Assembly (NCBI GenBank): GCA_025936205.1
Contig: JAICTU010000072.1
Coordinates: 1-24,522 of the forward strand
Direction: 5' to 3'
Length of the DNA stretch: 24,522 nucleotides
From: Polyangiaceae bacterium
Lineage (GTDB): Bacteria > Myxococcota > Polyangia > Polyangiales > Polyangiaceae
Position numbers and translations under genes: made by a program. This document shows, one piece after another, positions 1 to 7,725 of the stretch. Under the pieces are notes generated by a model, which was not told the DNA's origin, did no database searches, and saw only the letters and a list, made by a program, of their open reading frames with translations. How positions within the stretch are numbered: the first letter of the stretch is position 1; each line of letters begins with the position of its first letter.

Positions 1-514
1 CCGCGGAAAAGTGGGCGCTCCGGGGCTCGCGGACGGCGCTGTAGATGTCCTCGGTCTCGGCGAACGCCGAGAAGAAGAGCGTGAGCCCGTCCGCAGAAAA
101 CACCGGTCCGAAGCTGTCGACCTCGAGCCCGAGACCACTGAGCGGCTCCGGCGCGCCGAAGGGGCCGAAGGCGCTGCACGGTGCAGGCTCGGGTTGGCGC
201 GGAGCGGGCTCGGGCGGGCGCGGAGCGGGCTCGGGCGACGGTGCCGCTGGCTGCGGCGCCGGCGCGGGCGCGACGGGGGAACTCTGCGCCGCCGAACTCT
301 GCGCCGCCGAACTCTGCGCCGCCGAACTCTGCGCAGCGGAACTCTGCGCGGAAGAACTGGGCGCGACCGGGGCGCGCGTCGGACCCGGCAACGCGGGCGC
401 CGCTGGGGCGGGCCGCGCGCGGGTCTCTACCTTCGGGGCGGGGAGCGGCGCGGTGAACAAGCGCTCGTCCGTGCCGCACGCCAGCGTTGCAGCGATGAGC
501 CACACGCTGCGCAT
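1..514 (-). CDS. PD40/WD40-like repeat lipoprotein, 5' part only
   Basis: This frame is open from the ATG at 514 to the left edge, so the 3' end is missing. The N-terminus is a short export signal (MRSVWLIAATLAC). The putative lipid-attached Cys follows TLA, which is a weak lipobox. After it comes a Pro/Ala-rich stretch, five near-perfect S-S-A-A-Q repeats, and Pro-Glu-Pro-Ala-Pro repeats. The visible C-terminal part reads GPVFSADGLTLFFSA and then TEDIYSA, the usual pattern of a PD40 beta-propeller blade in predicted periplasmic or outer-membrane proteins. An upstream ATG at 553 would add 13 residues before the signal. The ATG at 514 is preferred because AGGGAG lies about 9 nt before it and the signal then begins at once. 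The function is unknown beyond a surface beta-propeller. The call rests on the propeller motif plus an unbroken frame. Confidence 0.7.
   Translation of the reverse strand, partial: MRSVWLIAATLACGTDERLFTAPLPAPKVETRARPAPAAPALPGPTRAPVAPSSSAQSSAAQSSAAQSSAAQSSAAQSSPVAPAPAPQPAAPSPEPAPRPPEPAPRQPEPAPCSAFGPFGAPEPLSGLGLEVDSFGPVFSADGLTLFFSAFAETEDIYSAVREPRSAHFSA
279..353. repeat. 15-bp tandem repeat, five units
   Basis: Five consecutive 15-bp units start with gaactctgcgc. The first three are identical and the last two differ only at their 3' ends. They encode the SSAAQ repeats of the lipoprotein linker on the minus strand. The unit length is a multiple of three, so copy-number change would keep the frame. 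Confidence 0.85.
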
Positions 515-601
515 TCCAACTCCCTGCTGCCTGCTCGGGTCTCGGTCTGCCATGATCGACATGCCGGCAAAAACCCCCAGCACATATGACGCCATGCCCG
601 A

Positions 602-629
602 AGCGAGCCGGCAAGTGAAACGGCTCGCT
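602..629. terminator. Hairpin between the Nudix gene and the PD40 lipoprotein gene
   Basis: There is a perfect 9-bp inverted repeat (agcgagccg / cggctcgct) with a 10-nt loop. It lies downstream of the Nudix gene and about 90 nt upstream of the lipoprotein start. It has no T run, so it could be a terminator or an operator. Nothing else is evident in the 250-nt gap. Confidence 0.3.
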
Positions 630-764
630 GCCGTGAAGGGCAACGCGTTCGCCGTCACTGATTGGGCATCCAGGTAGGAAGCCCGAGCGCTGGAGCAGAT
701 CTCGGGACCGCAACGAGCGGCACGTGATCACGGCATGACAGCCTTCAAAAAAACCCAGGCGCGT

Positions 765-1319
765 TCAGACCAGGCCGCGCTCGAGCAGGCGCTGCAGCTT
801 GAGCACGCCTGCCACGGTGATGCTGTCCGGAAATTGTCCGGCGAGCACGCCCTCGTGCAGTTCGGCGAAGGAGATCCGGCGGAGCGCCAGCTCTTCCGTG
901 TCTTCCGGATGAGCGGCGCACGGCTCGAGGTCGCGCGCGAGGTAGATCAGGCAGCGCTCGTCGGTGACGGAGTTCGACAGGTCCATCTCCAGGATCAGGT
1001 CCCAGCGCCGTGCCGTGAGGCCCACCTCTTCCGCCAGCTCGCGCTGCGCCGAGAGCAGCGGGTCTTGCCCCACCGGCCCTCCCCCCTCCGGGATCTCCCA
1101 GGAGTACGCGCGGTGCGGGTAGCGATACTGACCGACGAGCCAGGTATTCTGCTCGGCATCGAGCGGGATGATGCCGATGGCCAGGTTTTTGAAGTGCACG
1201 ACGCCGTAGATGCCGTCGCTGCCTCCGGGCGTCACCACCTCGTGGTGGTCGACGCGGATCCAGGGATTTTCATAGCGCTGACTGACGGAGCGACGCTTCC
1301 AGGGGCCAAATTGGTCCAT
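765..1319 (-). CDS. Nudix hydrolase (ADP-ribose pyrophosphatase-like)
   Basis: This 184-residue protein probably hydrolyses a nucleoside diphosphate linked to another group. The fold and the sequence WEIPEGGG resemble the ADP-ribose/GDP-mannose pyrophosphatase branch. The Nudix box spans residues 79-101 and ends in RELAEEVGL, with the catalytic REUXEEXGU part intact. The first Glu of GX5E is Gln85, a departure from the consensus at a position usually regarded as structural. The frame stays open further upstream to 1379, but that would overlap the threonine dehydratase gene. ATG 1319 leaves a 28-nt gap, although its ribosome site is poor. It is the last gene of the compact minus-strand series. 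The substrate cannot be told from sequence. Confidence 0.85.
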   Translation of the reverse strand: MDQFGPWKRRSVSQRYENPWIRVDHHEVVTPGGSDGIYGVVHFKNLAIGIIPLDAEQNTWLVGQYRYPHRAYSWEIPEGGGPVGQDPLLSAQRELAEEVGLTARRWDLILEMDLSNSVTDERCLIYLARDLEPCAAHPEDTEELALRRISFAELHEGVLAGQFPDSITVAGVLKLQRLLERGLV

Positions 1320-1347
1320 GCCTCGGCACAGTGAAGCACGTTTTGGC

Positions 1348-2556
1348 TCAGTCGCTGAACTGAAAGCGGAAGCCGGCATCGGCCAGGGCCTGGCGCACCT
1401 GGTCGACGTGACCGCTGTCGCGCGTCTCCAGCACCAGGCAGACGTTCACGATGGTGACATCAGCGGGTGCGAAATTGCGGTCGTGATCGACCTGGATCAG
1501 ATTCGCCTCGGTGCTCGCGATCAACGCCAGCAGCCGGGCCAGGGCTCCTGGCTGATCGTAGAGCTCGATGTCGACGCGGCACAGCCGGCCGGCGGCAGAG
1601 AGTCCCCGCTCGATCACGCGCGCGGCGATGTTCAGATCGATGTTCCCCCCGCTCAGGATCACACCGACTCGCTTGCCGGAGAGCTGCGCCGGCTGGCGCA
1701 GCAGCCAGGCCAGCCCGACCGCGCCCGCGCCTTCCACCACGGCCTTCTCCACTTCCATCAGCCGCACGATGGCCGTGGCGATCTCGGCCTCGCTCACGCA
1801 CTCGACTTGCCGGACATGGCGCGCGATGGCGGCGAAGCCGTGGCTGCCGAGCTGGGCGACCGCGAGACCGTCGGCGAGCCCCGGACGCACGGGCACGACC
1901 ACCGGTTGCCCCGCCTCCAGCGCGCGGGTCAGGGTGGGCGCGTTGCTCGCCTCGACCGCGATCACCTGCAGCTCCGGGCGCAGCCGTTCCAGCGCGACGC
2001 TGACTCCCGCGACCAGTCCTCCGCCGCCGACCGGCACCACCACGGCGTCGAGGCCAGCGATCTGTTCCAGCAGCTCGAGCGCGATCGTGCCCTGGCCCTG
2101 GATCACCTCGGGATCGTCGAAGCCATGCACCAGGGTCAGGCTCTGCGTCTGAGCCAGTGCGGCCGCCCGCGCGCGCGCCTCATCGAAGCTTTCGCCGACC
2201 AGCTCCACCTCGGCGCCATAGCCCCGGCACTGCGCCACCTTCACCATGGGCGCGAAGCGCGGCATCACCACGCGCACCGGAACGCCCTGGCGCTGACCGT
2301 GATAGGCGAGGCCGAGCGCGTGATTGCCCGCCGAGGCGGCCACGACGCCGCGCGCCCGCTCCGCTTCGCCGAGCAGCAGCAGGCGATTGCAGGCGCCCCG
2401 CTCTTTGAAACTGCCGGTAACCTGGTGGTACTCGTGCTTGAAGAACAGCTCGACGCCGCAGCGCTTGCTCAGCCGCGGCGAGTGAAAGACCGGCGTGTTC
2501 CGCACGTGCGGTGCGAGACGTTGGCGCGCAGAGAGGATGCCTTCCAGGCTCAGCAA
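1348..2556 (-). CDS. ilvA: Threonine ammonia-lyase (threonine dehydratase) with C-terminal ACT domain
   Basis: This is a 402-residue fold-type II PLP enzyme. It would deaminate threonine (and perhaps serine) to 2-oxobutanoate, the first step to isoleucine. Visible features are the PLP lysine in GSFKERGA (Lys51), the phosphate loop GGGGL (residues 177-181), SAGNHA near 75-80, a late SGGN motif, and an ACT regulatory domain from about residue 325 (YDQPGALARLL). Its length fits the short ACT-bearing TdcB/IlvA type rather than the 500-residue E. coli IlvA. The start is TTG at 2556, 20 nt after the hybrid kinase stop. No ATG or GTG fits better, so the exact start is uncertain. The close spacing suggests co-transcription with the kinase genes. 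The ACT domain suggests allosteric control by an amino acid. Confidence 0.88.
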   Translation of the reverse strand: MLSLEGILSARQRLAPHVRNTPVFHSPRLSKRCGVELFFKHEYHQVTGSFKERGACNRLLLLGEAERARGVVAASAGNHALGLAYHGQRQGVPVRVVMPRFAPMVKVAQCRGYGAEVELVGESFDEARARAAALAQTQSLTLVHGFDDPEVIQGQGTIALELLEQIAGLDAVVVPVGGGGLVAGVSVALERLRPELQVIAVEASNAPTLTRALEAGQPVVVPVRPGLADGLAVAQLGSHGFAAIARHVRQVECVSEAEIATAIVRLMEVEKAVVEGAGAVGLAWLLRQPAQLSGKRVGVILSGGNIDLNIAARVIERGLSAAGRLCRVDIELYDQPGALARLLALIASTEANLIQVDHDRNFAPADVTIVNVCLVLETRDSGHVDQVRQALADAGFRFQFSD

Positions 2557-2576
2557 AGTTGCTTCGTGGGCTGTCG

Positions 2577-4574
2577 TCAGTTGGGCTTGGAGCTCGGGTC
2601 GCGGGGCACCACGGCGCTCGGGAGGGGGCGGTAGGAGGGATGGGCGCCGATCTCGCGGTCGATGGCGCGCAGCAGGTCCAGACGTGCCGGCGGCTTCTCC
2701 AGTGCCTGGTTCGGCACGGTCGACAGGAAGTCCCCCGCCACGCTGGTGTTGGCGCCGCCGGACAAGAAAATCATGCGCCGCGCGAGCTGCGGAGCCTGCT
2801 GCTCCAGCACGTAATAGAGGTCGATGCCGCTCATCTCCGGCATCAACAGATCACAGACGATCACGTCGAAGGGCTGCCCGCGCCCGAGCTGTTCGAGCGC
2901 CTCCTGGGCGCTGCTCACGGCGACCACGTCGTGCGTGCCGCCCAGAGTGCGGCTCAGGACACTGAGCACCCGGGGCTCATCGTCGATGATCAGGATGCGC
3001 CCGCGCGCGCCCGACAGCTCGGTCTCGGGCTCGTCGAGCAGCGCCTGCTCGGGGGCCGCCGTCGGCAGCCGGATGACGAAGGTCGAGCCACGGCCTGGCT
3101 CGCTGCTCACGCGGATGGTGCCGCCGAGCTCCTCCACCACGCCGTGGCAAACGGAGAGGCCCAGGCCCGTGCCGGTGCCGATCGGCTTGGTGGTGAAGAA
3201 CGGGTCGAAGATGCGATCGAGCACCTCGGCCGTCATTCCCGAGCCGGTGTCTTTGATGGTGATGCACACCTGCGGCGGACCATCGGTGTGTGGCTCGAGC
3301 GCCGCCGAGACCGATAGCTCGTTGGAGGCCGGGTCGCCATCTTGCATCGCGTGCGCCGCGTTCAGCAGCATGTTCAGGAACACCTGACCGAGGCGGCCTT
3401 CATCCCCGCGCACCTTGGGAATGGGCTCCAAGTTGCGCCGGACGCGGGCCACGCGCGAGAGCGCCGTGTGGCTCACGCGCAGCGCCCAGTCGAGCGCCGC
3501 GACCGCATCGCCCTCGCGCTCCTCCTGCTCGCGACGGCCAAACAAGCCGAGATCGGCCACGATGCGGCTGACGCGGCTGGCCCCCTCCTCGACCTCGCTG
3601 ATCAACGCGCTCAGGCGACCGAGCGCAATGGCTACGTCCTCCTGACGGTGCGAGGGCAGCAACGGCTGCACCATGCGCCCGACCCGGTCCAGCTCTTCGC
3701 TCAGGAAGCTCACATTGCCCAGGATGTACGTGAGCGGATTGTTGATCTCGTGAGCGATCCCGGCCGCCACTGTTCCGAGCGAAGCCAGGCGATCGGCGGC
3801 TGCGATCTGCTGGCGCGCGCGCCGGTCTTCCGTCATGTCGCGCATCACGATCACCGCGCCCAGGCGTTCGCCCCGCTCATCGACGATGGGCGCGACGCTG
3901 TCTTCGACCGGGAGCTCGCGCTCGCCCGCGATCAGCGAGGTGTTCGCCGGCAAGCGCACCACTTCCTGACGAGCCAGTGCCAGCTGGATCGGATCCGGAA
4001 CGGGCTCTCGGGTCTTCTCGTTCAGGAGCCGGAAGACGGCCTCGGGCGGCTTGCCCTTCGCGCCGCTCTCCGTACGCCCGATCAGCTTCTCCGCGGCGCG
4101 ATTCATGAACGAGATCTGGCCGGTGGCGTCCACCGCCACCACCGCGTCGCCGATCGCTCGCAGGGTGGTCGAGAACCAGCGCTCCCGCTCGCGCAGCTGG
4201 CGCTCCATCTGATGGCGAAACAGACCCACCTCGACGGCGCTGCGCAGCTCGCTCTTGCGAAATGGCTTGAGCAGGTAGCCGAGTGGCGCGCTCAGCTTCG
4301 CCCGCGCAACGGTGCCCTCGTCGGCGTAGGCGCTGAGAAACACGACCGGAATATCAAAGCGCTCGCGCAGCAGGCGAGCCGCCTCGATGCCGTCGAGCTC
4401 ACCCTGCAAGTGGATATCCATCAGCACCAGATCGGGGCGCTGCGTCTCTGCGCTCTCCACGCAGGCCTCGGCGGACGAGACCGTGCCAGTGACGTCATAG
4501 CCGAGTTTGGTCAGCGTATCCGCGATGTCCTTCGCGATCAGCTGCTCATCCTCGACGACCATCACCGCGTTCAT
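2577..4574 (-). CDS. Hybrid sensor kinase: REC-PAS-HisKA-HATPase-REC
   Basis: This 665-residue cytoplasmic signalling protein has no membrane segment. The N-terminal receiver (residues 1-117) has acidic residues in VVEDE, phospho-acceptor Asp53 (LVLMDIHL) and Lys103 (LLKPF). A PAS domain follows (about 130-250), then a dimerisation helix with His275 in GIAHEINNPL. The ATPase has an intact N box (NMLLNAAHAM), G1 (DTGSGM) and G2 (GTGTGLGLS). The C-terminal receiver has IIDDEP and Asp575 (IVCDLLMPEMSG), and its late Lys-Pro is present as EKPP. It is therefore both a kinase controlled by an upstream receiver and a phosphorelay donor. ATG 4574 is preferred over ATG 4580 because GAGG then lies 8 nt upstream. 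It follows the PAS-HisKA_2 kinase by 27 nt, and phosphotransfer between the two is plausible but not shown. Confidence 0.9.
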   Translation of the reverse strand: MNAVMVVEDEQLIAKDIADTLTKLGYDVTGTVSSAEACVESAETQRPDLVLMDIHLQGELDGIEAARLLRERFDIPVVFLSAYADEGTVARAKLSAPLGYLLKPFRKSELRSAVEVGLFRHQMERQLRERERWFSTTLRAIGDAVVAVDATGQISFMNRAAEKLIGRTESGAKGKPPEAVFRLLNEKTREPVPDPIQLALARQEVVRLPANTSLIAGERELPVEDSVAPIVDERGERLGAVIVMRDMTEDRRARQQIAAADRLASLGTVAAGIAHEINNPLTYILGNVSFLSEELDRVGRMVQPLLPSHRQEDVAIALGRLSALISEVEEGASRVSRIVADLGLFGRREQEEREGDAVAALDWALRVSHTALSRVARVRRNLEPIPKVRGDEGRLGQVFLNMLLNAAHAMQDGDPASNELSVSAALEPHTDGPPQVCITIKDTGSGMTAEVLDRIFDPFFTTKPIGTGTGLGLSVCHGVVEELGGTIRVSSEPGRGSTFVIRLPTAAPEQALLDEPETELSGARGRILIIDDEPRVLSVLSRTLGGTHDVVAVSSAQEALEQLGRGQPFDVIVCDLLMPEMSGIDLYYVLEQQAPQLARRMIFLSGGANTSVAGDFLSTVPNQALEKPPARLDLLRAIDREIGAHPSYRPLPSAVVPRDPSSKPN

Positions 4575-4601
4575 GACCATGCCTCTTTCATGACTCTGCT
4601 T

Positions 4602-5858
4602 TCACGACATCGCCTGGCGGTGCGCGTTGCCGTTCGCTCCAGAGCTGGTTGCAGAAAAGGCTCCTCCAGTAGCAGCAACCGGCGGGCGAACGAGCTTGTG
4701 GCCCGGTGACTCGTCACTGAAGCGCAGCTCGACTCGGGTACCGGCCCCGCTCTGCACCAGCAGCGTGCCGTCGAGCTGGCGGGCCAGCGCATCGATCAGC
4801 GTCCAGCCGAGGCCTCCCGAGCGATCGCCATGTGCACCGTGATCCCCATGAACGCTGCCGATGCCATTGGCTGAACGCTCGGGCATCCCCACCCCGTTGT
4901 CTTGCACGGCCACGCTAACGACGGAGCCGGCCTCGCGCCGACACGTCACCGTCACTCTGCCCTTTCTGCCATCGCTGAATGCATGCTTGAAGCAGTTCAC
5001 GACCAATTCATGGACGATCATCGCGCACGGAATTGCCCGATCCACTCCTAGGGTTACACCGTCGCCGATGTCGAGCGCAAACTCCACTCGAGCACTGCCG
5101 CCGACACGCTGGACCTGGCTGGTGAGAGTGCGCAGATGCTCCGAAAATGAGAGCTGCGCGAGGTCGCTCGACTGGTACATCTGTTCGTGAATCTGAGCAA
5201 TGGCCTGCACTCGCAGCCCGCAGTCCTCGAGCGCGCGGGCCGCGATCGTGTCCCCCAGCTCGCGCTCCTGAATGCTGAGCAGGCTGCAGATCAGCTGGAG
5301 ATCGTTCTTGACGCGGTGGTGAACCTCACGCAGGAGCATCTCCCGCTCATTCGCCAGCGCCGTGCGCTCCCGCACACGTTCCTCCAGCACCTGATTGAGC
5401 TGGCCCAGTGCCGCATGGGCGTCGTGCTGCGCCGTTACGTCGACACATGAGCCGATAAAGCCGACGAAGCGATTCGAACCGTCGAAACGTGGCGCCCCCT
5501 GGTCGAAAATCCAGCGGTACTCGCCGTCGTGTCGGCGCAACCGGTACTCCATCGCGAACGCCCGGCGCGCCACAAACGCCTCCATATAGGTCTGCATACT
5601 GCGCGCGAAGTCTTCCGGATGGATCCCTTCGGCCCAGCCGTTGCCGAGCTCCTGCTCCAGGGTCCTGCCCGTGAACTTCAACCAACCCTGATTGAAGAAG
5701 TCACACAGGCCGTCCTCGCCGGACATCCACAGCAGCACCGGAGCACAGTCGGCGAGCGTGCGGAACCGGCTCTCGGTTTCTTCCGCGTGGCGCAGCGCAG
5801 CCTCGATTTCCGCCGCACCCTTCCAGCTCCCAGCTCCAGCTTCGCGAAACGTACCCAT
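4602..5858 (-). CDS. PAS-domain HisKA_2 (HWE-like) histidine kinase
   Basis: This is a 418-residue soluble kinase. A PAS domain of the PAS_3 type occupies about residues 28-145, with the typical WAEGIHPED and GEYRWIFDQGAPRF. A short coiled-coil linker follows. The phosphotransfer motif is LREVHHRVKNDLQ (His180/181), which defines the HisKA_2 family. The ATPase part has HELVVNCFKHAF, DNGVGM and GGLGWTLID. No receiver is fused, so it would need a partner, and the adjacent REC-first hybrid is the obvious candidate. ATG 5858 is preceded by a G/A-rich stretch that can act as the ribosome site. The frame is open further upstream, but that part lies inside tmoE. Placement directly after the monooxygenase operon is reminiscent of tmoST/todST, where PAS kinases sense aromatic substrates. 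That link is inference. Confidence 0.85.
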   Translation of the reverse strand: MGTFREAGAGSWKGAAEIEAALRHAEETESRFRTLADCAPVLLWMSGEDGLCDFFNQGWLKFTGRTLEQELGNGWAEGIHPEDFARSMQTYMEAFVARRAFAMEYRLRRHDGEYRWIFDQGAPRFDGSNRFVGFIGSCVDVTAQHDAHAALGQLNQVLEERVRERTALANEREMLLREVHHRVKNDLQLICSLLSIQERELGDTIAARALEDCGLRVQAIAQIHEQMYQSSDLAQLSFSEHLRTLTSQVQRVGGSARVEFALDIGDGVTLGVDRAIPCAMIVHELVVNCFKHAFSDGRKGRVTVTCRREAGSVVSVAVQDNGVGMPERSANGIGSVHGDHGAHGDRSGGLGWTLIDALARQLDGTLLVQSGAGTRVELRFSDESPGHKLVRPPVAATGGAFSATSSGANGNAHRQAMS

Positions 5859-6847
5859 TCCCTTCCCCACCCCCCCCGGCAATACGACCCGAGCCCCAGC
5901 GCACCCCAGCGGGCACGGCACTTCGTCTCCAGCGAGTTCATGTGTCGTCGCGCTTGCTCGGAATTCAGCCCCCAGAGCCCGATCAGGGGGGGCAACGCCG
6001 CCTGCACAGGCGGCCACCAATGGGCAACCCAGGCGCGCAGCGGCGTCAGGTTGCCCGGATGTTCACGCAGGGCCACACGGACCAGCTCATCGCTCCAGGT
6101 CCGCTGCCAGCTGCAGTCCGCCTCGAGCGCCTGCGCCAGCGCCGCAAATAGCCGATCGCCGCGCTCCTGCGCCAGGGCCGCAAACTCGACCATGTACAAC
6201 TCATCGATCGCCGGCTTCACCACCAGCTGCAACGCGCTAAACGCCTCGCCAAAGTCGTAGGTCACCAGCAGGCGTTCGAGCACACGGCGCAGGGGCTGCC
6301 AGGCCGGGTGAGTTTGCCACTGCGCCCGCGCTGCTTCCCCGAAGCCGGGGCGCACATCCTGCAGCTGGCGCATGCGGTAGGCCCAATGCTGCAAGCGGCG
6401 CAGCTCATCCGCCGCCTGAAACGCACCTGCGACCACCACACGCCCTTCCGGGGCCAGATGTGCGACATAGGCCGCCAGCATGTGCAGCGCGTGGCTCGGA
6501 TAGCGCAGTACGGGCAGCACGGAGCCGAGCACGTCGAGCCAACCGGACGGGAGCGCGCGGTCTTCACCGCTCTGCTCCGCGGCCTGCAACAGTTGCTCCA
6601 CGAAAGATTCGCGCGCCGCTTGTAACTCGACGTAGCGCCCGTAGGTCGTAGCGCGAGGGTCCTGAAACTCGCGAAACTTGCCGTGCAGAGGCGAACCCAA
6701 TCCGTAGCGTTGCATCCAGCTCGCACCGGGCGTCGGCAGCGCGAAGCCCAGCTCCGTATGGTAGAGCAGTTGCGACGTGGCGATCTCATACGGCTGAGGC
6801 ACGCGCCCTCGGGCCTGCAGGTGCCAGTAGCTGCGCTGTCCGGTCAC
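5678..6847 (-). CDS. tmoE: Soluble diiron monooxygenase hydroxylase, beta subunit (TmoE-like)
   Basis: This is the beta subunit of a toluene-4-monooxygenase-type hydroxylase. It packs against the alpha subunit and carries no iron ligands. The core shows family features such as FREFQDPRATTYGRYV, AYVAHLAPEG and YDFGEAFSALQLVVKP. The start is GTG 6847, overlapping the tmoD stop by 4 nt (GTGA). The recognisable subunit ends at about residue 300-320, matching the usual length of about 330. The frame then continues for about 65 Arg/Cys-rich residues with no family look, overlapping the histidine kinase gene by 181 nt. A G8 run at 5870-5877 lies at the point where similarity ends. The tail is either a real extension or the result of a lost stop or a base-count error in the run. 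Confidence 0.82.
   Translation of the reverse strand: MTGQRSYWHLQARGRVPQPYEIATSQLLYHTELGFALPTPGASWMQRYGLGSPLHGKFREFQDPRATTYGRYVELQAARESFVEQLLQAAEQSGEDRALPSGWLDVLGSVLPVLRYPSHALHMLAAYVAHLAPEGRVVVAGAFQAADELRRLQHWAYRMRQLQDVRPGFGEAARAQWQTHPAWQPLRRVLERLLVTYDFGEAFSALQLVVKPAIDELYMVEFAALAQERGDRLFAALAQALEADCSWQRTWSDELVRVALREHPGNLTPLRAWVAHWWPPVQAALPPLIGLWGLNSEQARRHMNSLETKCRARWGALGLGSYCRGGWGREWVRFAKLELGAGRVRRKSRLRCATRKKPRAGSARSPTVLRCCCGCPARTACVTSSIRVG
5870..5877 (-). repeat. Homopolymer G8 tract at the tmoE/kinase junction
   Basis: Eight C on the plus strand read as eight G in the coding direction, 11 nt before the kinase ATG. One extra G would put the tmoE frame into the kinase frame. One fewer would move tmoE to the third frame, which stops at 5701. 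It also forms part of the purine-rich ribosome-site region of the kinase gene. Confidence 0.8.
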
Positions 6848-7131
6848 GCTCGCTCGGACCTCCACTCGACGCGATCCGCGCCGAGCGCCAGGAAGCCGTG
6901 GAAGGCAGGCATCACTTGCTCCAGGTCGCCCGGCAGCAGGAAGCTCTGGCCCGTGATCCGCTCCACCGCGGCCCGGGTGAGCACGCACGGCGGCGGCGCG
7001 TTCACCCGCAAATAGGCGCCGCGATCGATCACCTCGGCGCCGGGGTTCAGCTGCTGGATCGCGGCCAGCACCGCGCGGCCGACGTCGCTCGCCTGCAGCA
7101 CCGGCCCTACCCTGCGCAACTCAGTGCTCAC
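6844..7131 (-). CDS. tmoD: Monooxygenase effector/coupling protein (TmoD/MmoB family)
   Basis: This 95-residue cofactor-free protein docks on the hydroxylase and tunes the diiron site and substrate access. Family features are the start VGPVLQASDVG, the central LNPGAEVIDRGAYLRV, and TGQSFLLPGDLEQVMPAF, followed by a short charged end. The length matches TmoD and DmpM (about 90-105). It starts with GTG inside the end of tmoC (11-nt overlap), and its TGA overlaps the tmoE GTG. This indicates translational coupling and near-stoichiometric synthesis with the hydroxylase. Confidence 0.9.
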   Translation of the reverse strand: MSTELRRVGPVLQASDVGRAVLAAIQQLNPGAEVIDRGAYLRVNAPPPCVLTRAAVERITGQSFLLPGDLEQVMPAFHGFLALGADRVEWRSERA

Positions 7132-7444
7132 TCGCCTCCGCCGCCAGCTCGACGCGGATCACGCCTGCCTGGCACTCCACGCGATAGGCCCGCAGGTGCA
7201 GGCAGCTGGGATTGATGCCTTCACCGGTGGTGGCATCAAACTGGAAATGGTGCGCGGCGCAGGTGAGCGTGTGGCCGTCCAGCGTCCCCGCGCTCAGCGG
7301 CAGCCCCAGGTGCGGGCAGCGGTCCTCATAGGCAAAAATGCCCGCGTCCGTGCGCAGCAGCAGTACGCGCCCGCCCTGCAGGCGCACTTGCCGCAACTCC
7401 CCGATCCAGAGCTCCGAGTCCGGCATCGCCTCGACGAAACTCAT
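7121..7444 (-). CDS. tmoC: Rieske-type [2Fe-2S] ferredoxin of the monooxygenase (TmoC-like)
   Basis: This 107-residue soluble ferredoxin passes electrons from the reductase to the hydroxylase. The two cluster motifs are complete: Cys43-Pro-His45 (DRCPHLGLPL) and Cys62-Ala-Ala-His65 (TCAAHHFQFD). The length matches TmoC (about 110). The start is ATG 7444, overlapping the tmoB TGA as ATGA. The reductase that should feed it is not seen nearby, so it probably uses a reductase encoded elsewhere. Confidence 0.93.
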   Translation of the reverse strand: MSFVEAMPDSELWIGELRQVRLQGGRVLLLRTDAGIFAYEDRCPHLGLPLSAGTLDGHTLTCAAHHFQFDATTGEGINPSCLHLRAYRVECQAGVIRVELAAEASEH

Positions 7445-7725
7445 GCGCCGGGCTCCGTCCGGCTCGTTGCTGGGCCGTCCACGAGAGGCCACTCGGGGAC
7501 CAGATCGATGCGCTCCAGCGCGCTGAGCCCCGCTCCCGCCACCGTGAGCGACGGATCCAGCTCCCTGCCGCCGAGGTAGACGCGCGCGACCGGCGCGGGC
7601 AACACGCGCACCGCCGCCGCGTCGACCAGCACCCTCGTCAGCTGAGCGATGGTGTCCGTATCGTGGACCAGGACCAAGAGCCCGACGGTGTCTCCCTGAA
7701 CGAAGCCGTGGAGCGGCACTAACAT
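7441..7725 (-). CDS. tmoB: Monooxygenase hydroxylase, gamma subunit (TmoB-like)
   Basis: This is the small hydroxylase subunit, 94 residues and ubiquitin-like in fold in the known structures. It begins MLVPLHGFVQGDTVGLLVLVHD and contains VARVYLGGRELDPSLTVAGAGLSALERIDLVPEW, in line with TmoB. The tail after about residue 83 is low in complexity. ATG 7725 overlaps the tmoA TAG by 7 nt. Earlier in-frame Met codons lie inside tmoA and give Arg-rich nonsense, so they are rejected as starts. Confidence 0.88.
   Translation of the reverse strand: MLVPLHGFVQGDTVGLLVLVHDTDTIAQLTRVLVDAAAVRVLPAPVARVYLGGRELDPSLTVAGAGLSALERIDLVPEWPLVDGPATSRTEPGA

Noticed and set aside
612..624. parS half-site-like AAGTGAAAC
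   Set aside because: There is no matching left half, and the bases are part of the loop and arm of the 602-629 hairpin.
1318..2634. 438-codon plus-strand frame opposite threonine dehydratase
   Set aside because: It shows His/Arg/Gln-rich antisense composition with no family pattern.
3342..4709. 455-codon plus-strand frame opposite the hybrid kinase
   Set aside because: It is antisense to a gene with intact receiver and kinase motifs.
6848..6988. N-terminal extension of TmoE to an upstream start
   Set aside because: It lies within tmoD and is Arg/Pro/Gly nonsense. The GTGA overlap start fits the operon pattern.
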